Source of the DNA: Monoraphidium neglectum
Taxonomy: Eukaryota > Chlorophyta > Chlorophyceae > Sphaeropleales > Selenastraceae
Reading direction: 5' to 3'
NCBI RefSeq assembly: GCF_000611645.1
Contig: NW_014013384.1
Location: 8,491 to 21,338, forward strand
DNA length: 12,848 bases
Part shown: positions 9,501 through 12,848 of the stretch, piece by piece
Layout: every line of letters begins with the position of its first letter
Numbering within the stretch: the first letter of the stretch is position 1
Notes under the pieces: generated by a model
The model's database searches: none
What the model saw: the letters and a program-made list of their open reading frames with translations, nothing else
What the model was told of the DNA's origin: nothing
Position numbers and translations under genes: made by a program

Positions 9501-9749
9501 CAGGACAGGGACGCCTGCCAGCTCACATACTCTCTCAACGTGACAGCGACAGGCGCCGCCCCGTCCGTCGTCGTGACGAGCGCCGCGGTCCCCGGCGCAC
9601 CGGGGGTGCCGGCAAAGTGCACGTCGTCGCTGCTGCTGAGCGGCGGGCCGAACGCGGGGACGCCGCGGGTGGCCACGGCCACGCTGGCGCCGGGCGGCTC
9701 TGTCACGGCAGCCCTCACTGGTGTGACCTGGCGCAAGCCCCTGCCCTGA
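3586..9749 (+). CDS. Secreted polysaccharide deacetylase, Agd3/CE18-like, 18 exons
   Basis: Probable metal-dependent N-acetyl deacetylase of an extracellular polysaccharide, related to fungal Agd3, which deacetylates galactosaminogalactan. Exons: 3586-3685, 3942-4098, 4344-4441, 4576-4614, 4809-4914, 5084-5269, 5519-5646, 6018-6141, 6423-6612, 6775-6819, 6983-7165, 7529-7597, 7808-7867, 8065-8147, 8369-8468, 8640-8699, 9008-9169, 9414-9749. They total 2226 nt (741 residues), all GT-AG with agreeing phases. Signal peptide: residues 1-20. N-terminal domain: 21-230. Family motifs: QTDDVFLTT (263-271, metal Asp-Asp), NGNGILE, KPLGTG (380-385), HTFTHE (447-452, HxxxH), DNATWFDA, TGDNTW, ILPRWATE (549-556), FNCST, DPHMMHQANL (607-616), WPVQSLKLDDLY. 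The C-terminal about 80 residues look like a beta-rich domain. Ten N-x-S/T sites fit a secreted glycoprotein. Residues 330-400 carry an extra Cys-rich stretch. The exon 10-11 junction (6819/6983) is least certain because its acceptor tract is poor. The substrate is unknown; family assignment is from recalled motifs. Confidence 0.9.
5519..5646 (+). other. Deacetylase exon 7: Asp-Asp metal motif
   Basis: This exon encodes residues 230-271 (GGWSTSCLALGHLA ... VQTDDVFLTT). The QTDD core (Asp265, Asp266) corresponds to motif 1 (TFDD-type) of NodB-fold deacetylases: in that fold the first Asp is the catalytic base and the second binds metal. Both are present here. The WSTSCLALGHLA segment matches the W-S-x-T-S-x-x-L-x-H stretch that precedes the motif in fungal Agd3-type proteins, which supports the splice 5269/5519 directly without an extra exon. 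Confidence 0.85.
6983..7597 (+). other. Deacetylase exons 11-12: HxxxH metal motif
   Basis: Exon 11 (6983-7165) ends in HTFTHE and exon 12 (7529-7597) begins NLDNATWFDA, giving HTFTHE|NLDNAT, the most conserved stretch of this family. His447 and His451 form the HxxxH metal ligands (motif 2 of NodB-fold enzymes). The splice is phase 0. Exon 11 must start after an in-frame TGA that ends in the run just before 6983, so the acceptor at 6981-6982 is the only AG I find that keeps phase 0 into this frame. Confidence 0.82.
7473..7510 (+). repeat. Degenerate intronic copy of the HTFTHE-NLDNAT coding junction
   Basis: Inside intron 11 (7166-7528), CACACTTTCACTCACCAA (7473-7490) differs from the exon 11 end (CACACC...GAG) by one base in the first 15. 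It is followed by TGGCACAACGCCACC, nearly the exon 12 sequence TGGACAACGCCACA, then GACGCG, also present in exon 12. Translated it would read HTFTHQWHNATDA. It is in a different frame from exon 12 and ends 18 bases before the real exon. Confidence 0.6.
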
Positions 9750-10728
9750 CCGCCGCCAAGAATTGGGCCCACAGTGATCCCACCTCTTAAAATACTGCAC
9801 TCGCCACCAACAGCCTTGACTGCAGCAATCGTCTCTTTTGTACGGTCTCGGAGTTTTTGAAATGATCCCACATGTATGCTGCGTTCCTGAAACCACAATG
9901 GGCAGAGCAATCATCCTTGTCCCTGCAGATGCTCGCTCAGGGCTTGTCTGCCCTTTGCATCGTCTGGCCAAGCCGGTCTCCAGTGTGCTGAGCGACATAA
10001 ATGGTGCAAGTCGGTGTGGCCACGTCTGCATGAGCGCGACGCCACCAGCTGCCGCCAGTTCGAAACATGTGCATAATGCTGCTTCTGCACGTTGCTAACT
10101 GCTGTGCAGTAGGCCGTAATTCAATGAGCAAGTTTTCTGCCCAATGCGAACTTTTGCTTGCCTTTGTTTTCGGTTGAGAACTGCACTGTTCAAACAACAT
10201 GCAATTCGGTGCAAAGCGCGGCGACGGCGGTGGCACTGGCTGCACATCGCATGAAAATCCTGCAGTTTGTTGAAACCCTGTTGAAATACACAAATGATAA
10301 ACATTACCACATCTAATTGGAAACAAGCAGCTGCAAGCGTGTGTGGTAACTCCCGGGTGTGAGTGGGCAGCCCTTTTCAAGAGCTCTTGCAGTTTGCAAT
10401 GGGCCCCACTAATCAGAATTTGAACAGCTTCTGGGACCAGCCCCTGCAGCCTGCAGGTCTGTCCGACAGACAGGGAGTCCCAATCCCTCATTGAGTCAGG
10501 CTTGGCTTGGCCAGAAGAAAAAAGTCATTGAATGCATAAACGTCAGGTTGTGGGTCCCAAAAAATTGCAATATTCTATTAACGGGTTGCAAAGGAATGCA
10601 GTATAGAGGTGGTTTAGATAAGCCGTGCGCCGTGCATCACCCCAGTCCACATACTGCACGCCACAGCGTTGGGGTGTGCCACCAGCGCGTACCCAGCTCT
10701 TGCATGCGCAGAAGCGGCATCATCGCCC
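9750..10728. other. Intergenic region between the deacetylase and cobS 3' ends
   Basis: These 979 bases separate two convergent genes. The middle (about 10120-10320 and 10500-10620) is visibly more AT-rich than the genes. Open frames here have no family pattern and atypical composition. A perfect 7-bp inverted repeat with a one-base centre, GTCTGTC-C-GACAGAC, sits at 10457-10471. No tRNA, transposon end or TGTAA signal was found. It probably holds the 3' UTRs of both neighbours. Confidence 0.55.
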
Positions 10729-12848
10729 TCAGCAGCTGAAGTCGACAATGCGGCGGCCCCACACGACAGGCACCACCAGCGCAGCTAGCAGCACCAAGAT
10801 GGGTCGCCAGCCGTCCTCCGCCGCCAGTGCCGCCCAGTCAGCAGACAGCGCCAGATAAACTGCAATTTCAGTTATCACAATTGTGGCACCTGGAGGTGTT
10901 GGAGGGTGGAAGGTTGCGGTGCAGGTTTCGAGAGCCAAAAGGGGAGGCTGCACAATAGTGCCAGGCAGAAGGCCTGGTTGCAAATCGGGGCTTCATAGAG
11001 CAGGACCGACCTGCGGTATGGAGCCTGGATTGTTACGCAGGGCGGCTACGCGGGTGCGTCCCTCAGTCCTCAGCACACGCAAGCTGCGAACGTGGCGGGG
11101 TGCCCCCACCTATGTAGTCCCCCACGACACCCTGGATGATGGCGCGGCAGTAGTAGATGGACGACGTGGTGATGACCAGCGTCGTGGCCCACACCACCAG
11201 CGTGCCGTGAGCGCCCAGCACCAGCGCCGGCACGGCCAGCGAAACGAGTGTGCCCAACAGGAAGCGGGGCCAGGTGAGGAGTGGCTGGCAGCGCGCCATA
11301 ACGTTGTACTGGGTTGTTGTGGGGGGACATAGAGGGGGCGAGGGAGGAAAGTCACATCGCAGGGGAGGGAGAATCAACACGTGTATGGGGTGGTGACTGG
11401 ACTGCAGACTGCAGCAATTTGTGACACGCCAGGCGTCCCAAGCGCCGGCCTATGTCAGGCATTTGCAGAATATCGCAGGGAGGAGGACTCACCATCCCGG
11501 CTTTCGCGTGCTCATCGTCCTGCAGCACCGCAACAGCCGAGTTTCAGGGGTGCGGGGGTGCGGTCACGTGTGGGTGGGCCACATGGAGGCTGGCTCTGGG
11601 AAGCACAGTGAGCTGCGTTTCTGGCTGGGGGCCTAGGCAACGCCCTGCCTGGTTAGCGCCATCTTGCACTGTATGCTCGGCTCCTCTCCCCGCCTGCACT
11701 ATGTGCTCACGAGCAGATGCCAAGGTTGGCGTTTCAGGCAACTGTTGCTCTCCCTCCTCACCTCAATGTATTCACAGAATGTGAGGAGGGGCAGGGAGGG
11801 CCAGCGGCTGACACAATGTGCCACAACAATGACCGAGGCCGCATCTGCACAGTGCGTTGCGTAGAGAAAGCCAAAGCTGTTGAGTGTCTCACGGTCAACA
11901 ACATGCTGTGACTGCTGTACATGCGCAATCCCGCAGCCAACCAGCATGGGGCAAGTCAACAGCGGAGTGCACGCCAGAGCTTCCCAAAGACGCTTGGTGG
12001 CAACCAGGCGGCGTCCCTTTCACCTCCAGCGCGGCGCCAGCAGGCCTCACCTGGCAGCGACTGCATGGCGGTAATCTTTATGTGCAGCAGGATGGCCACC
12101 CCCACGAGCGCGTATGTCCCTACACGGCTGTCGCGCATGATGCGCAGGATCTGGGCACGGCCCCAGCCCCCGCCAAAGCCGTCTGCATGCAGTCATTGGT
12201 TGACAAAACATGCATGTCAAGGAGCCGTTTGTCCGTTGTGCAGCTGAGTCGGCTGATGTGCATCCCCGGGCGATGTAAATGCAACACACCCCAAATACGA
12301 TGACTCGCGGCCGGCTTACTGCTGGAGCTGATGCATGTTTGACCGCTGGTTAGCACGGGCTCAGCCCCAGCGGCCTACCTATGCTGTCAGCAAGCCCGTC
12401 TTCATGAAAGCAGCCTGCGACCTCGAGACAGGGAGAGGTGGCACCTCGTTTTCCGTTCCAGTGCAGACGCGCCCAGCCGCCGGCACTTTGTGAGCCCTGG
12501 ATTGCTCAGCATGCATCTGAGCGGCATGTGATCAGTCTACGCCTTCAGCTGCGAGCGAAGTGCGGCTGGGACGTTAGACCTCAACACTGCCTGGCGCCCC
12601 ATGGCGGCCGCCCCTCACCTGTAAGCCAGACTGTGGCGAGTGTCGACACGCCTGCGGCGATGGGCCGCGGCCACAGGGCGGCGCCCGCAGTGAAGAAGAC
12701 GGCACCCCACAGCCCCACAGCTGCGCCAATGAGCGGGAAGTACGCGGTGGAGCGCAGCAGGTAGCGCGGGTGGTGGTCGGTGCCAGGCGGCACCGGCAGC
12801 CGGGTCAGGAACATGAGGCCTTTGTGGGTCGGGTGCGGTGGCGAGGGG
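10729..12848 (-). CDS. cobS: CobS, adenosylcobinamide-GDP ribazoletransferase (5' end outside window)
   Basis: CobS is a polytopic membrane enzyme that joins alpha-ribazole (or its phosphate) to adenosylcobinamide-GDP, releasing GMP and forming cobalamin (phosphate). Visible exons on the minus strand: edge-12619, 12414-12379, 12182-12051, 11844-11762, 11519-11493, 11308-11110, 10889-10729 (stop TGA). All six introns are GT-AG and phases 1, 1, 1, 0, 0, 1 agree. From FLTRLPVP onward the product has 277 residues, near the usual 250. Landmarks: FLTRLPVP, STAYFPLIGAAVG, TGCFHEDGLADSIDGFGGGW (Asp-rich, Mg binding), ILRIMRDSRVGTYAL, AHCVSRW, CEYIEDDEHAKAGM, GVVGDYIGATIVITEIAVYL. Hydrophobic segments lie near 27-47, 97-115, 175-210 and 255-270. 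The Met at 12814 is probably internal: an AG at 12821-12820 could be an acceptor, and an organelle-targeting N terminus would lie upstream. Identity is very secure. Confidence 0.94.
11493..11519 (-). other. cobS 27-nt micro-exon
   Basis: Nine codons, DDEHAKAGM, lie between acceptor GTGCTGCAG and donor GTGAGT in phase 0 at both sides. They link CEYIE to YNVMARCQ. The acidic-then-Ala/Gly pattern matches the short loop after the pY-x-r segment in CobS. Skipping it would keep the reading frame, so it could be an optional exon. Confidence 0.82.
12379..12414 (-). other. cobS 36-nt micro-exon carrying the HEDGLAD motif
   Basis: The exon reads C-F-H-E-D-G-L-A-D-S-I between split codons. It is flanked by acceptor GTCGCAG and donor GTAGGC, and it joins ...TVWLTG upstream to DGFGGGWGRAQ downstream, restoring the CobS signature tG-x-x-H-x-DG-x-x-D-x-x-DG exactly. 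Both phases are 1. Confidence 0.92.

Noticed and set aside
9937..10491. 184-residue minus-strand open frame between the deacetylase and cobS
   Set aside because: No recognisable motif, mixed composition, no neighbouring exon that would extend it, and it sits where two 3' UTRs are expected.
10400..10500. tRNA-like elements (TTCAAATTC and a short GGGA/TCCC pairing, minus strand)
   Set aside because: No acceptor stem, D-arm or anticodon arm can be closed around the T-loop-like bases.
12581..12814. Met at 12814 as the CobS start codon
   Set aside because: CobS proteins have residues before FLTRLP, an algal enzyme would be expected to have a targeting peptide, and an AG just upstream could be a splice acceptor. 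I treat the gene as running off the window.

Overview
The window reads as nuclear DNA of a green alga (Chlorophyta). It is GC-rich, its genes are cut into many short exons by spliceosomal GT-AG introns of about 130-370 nt, and 25 of the 27 introns I could place start with GTG rather than GTA. Two of its genes belong to the cobalamin lower-ligand pathway, which is known from some green algae such as Chlamydomonas. I cannot name the genus.

The layout has four genes. (1) The left edge to 1406, plus strand: the 3' part of cobT (nicotinate-nucleotide:dimethylbenzimidazole phosphoribosyltransferase), with a CAG15 polyglutamine run inside the coding exon. (2) 3231 to 1883, minus strand: a complete four-exon gene for a small secreted protein of 218 residues with 22 cysteines in its mature part. 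It is not recognised as a named family. (3) 3586 to 9749, plus strand: a complete 18-exon gene (741 residues) for a secreted polysaccharide deacetylase resembling the fungal Agd3/CE18 family, with an intact Asp-Asp and HxxxH metal-site pair. It shares a divergent promoter of about 350 bp with gene 2. (4) The right edge to 10729, minus strand: the 3' part of cobS (adenosylcobinamide-GDP ribazoletransferase), seven visible exons, including micro-exons of 36 and 27 nt.

None of the four multi-exon models is a single open frame. I built them by joining GT-AG exons whose phases agree at every junction and whose product follows the family pattern. Two stretches hold no gene I can support: 1407-1882 (between cobT and the Cys-rich gene, which converge) and 9750-10728 (between the deacetylase and cobS, which converge).

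Functionally, CobT makes alpha-ribazole phosphate and CobS joins it to adenosylcobinamide-GDP, so the two ends of the window encode consecutive parts of vitamin B12 assembly or remodelling. The two genes between them look like extracellular or cell-wall functions. The most interesting points are the algal Agd3/CE18-like enzyme, the linkage of cobT and cobS in a eukaryote, and a degenerate copy of the deacetylase's HTFTHE motif inside one of its own introns.
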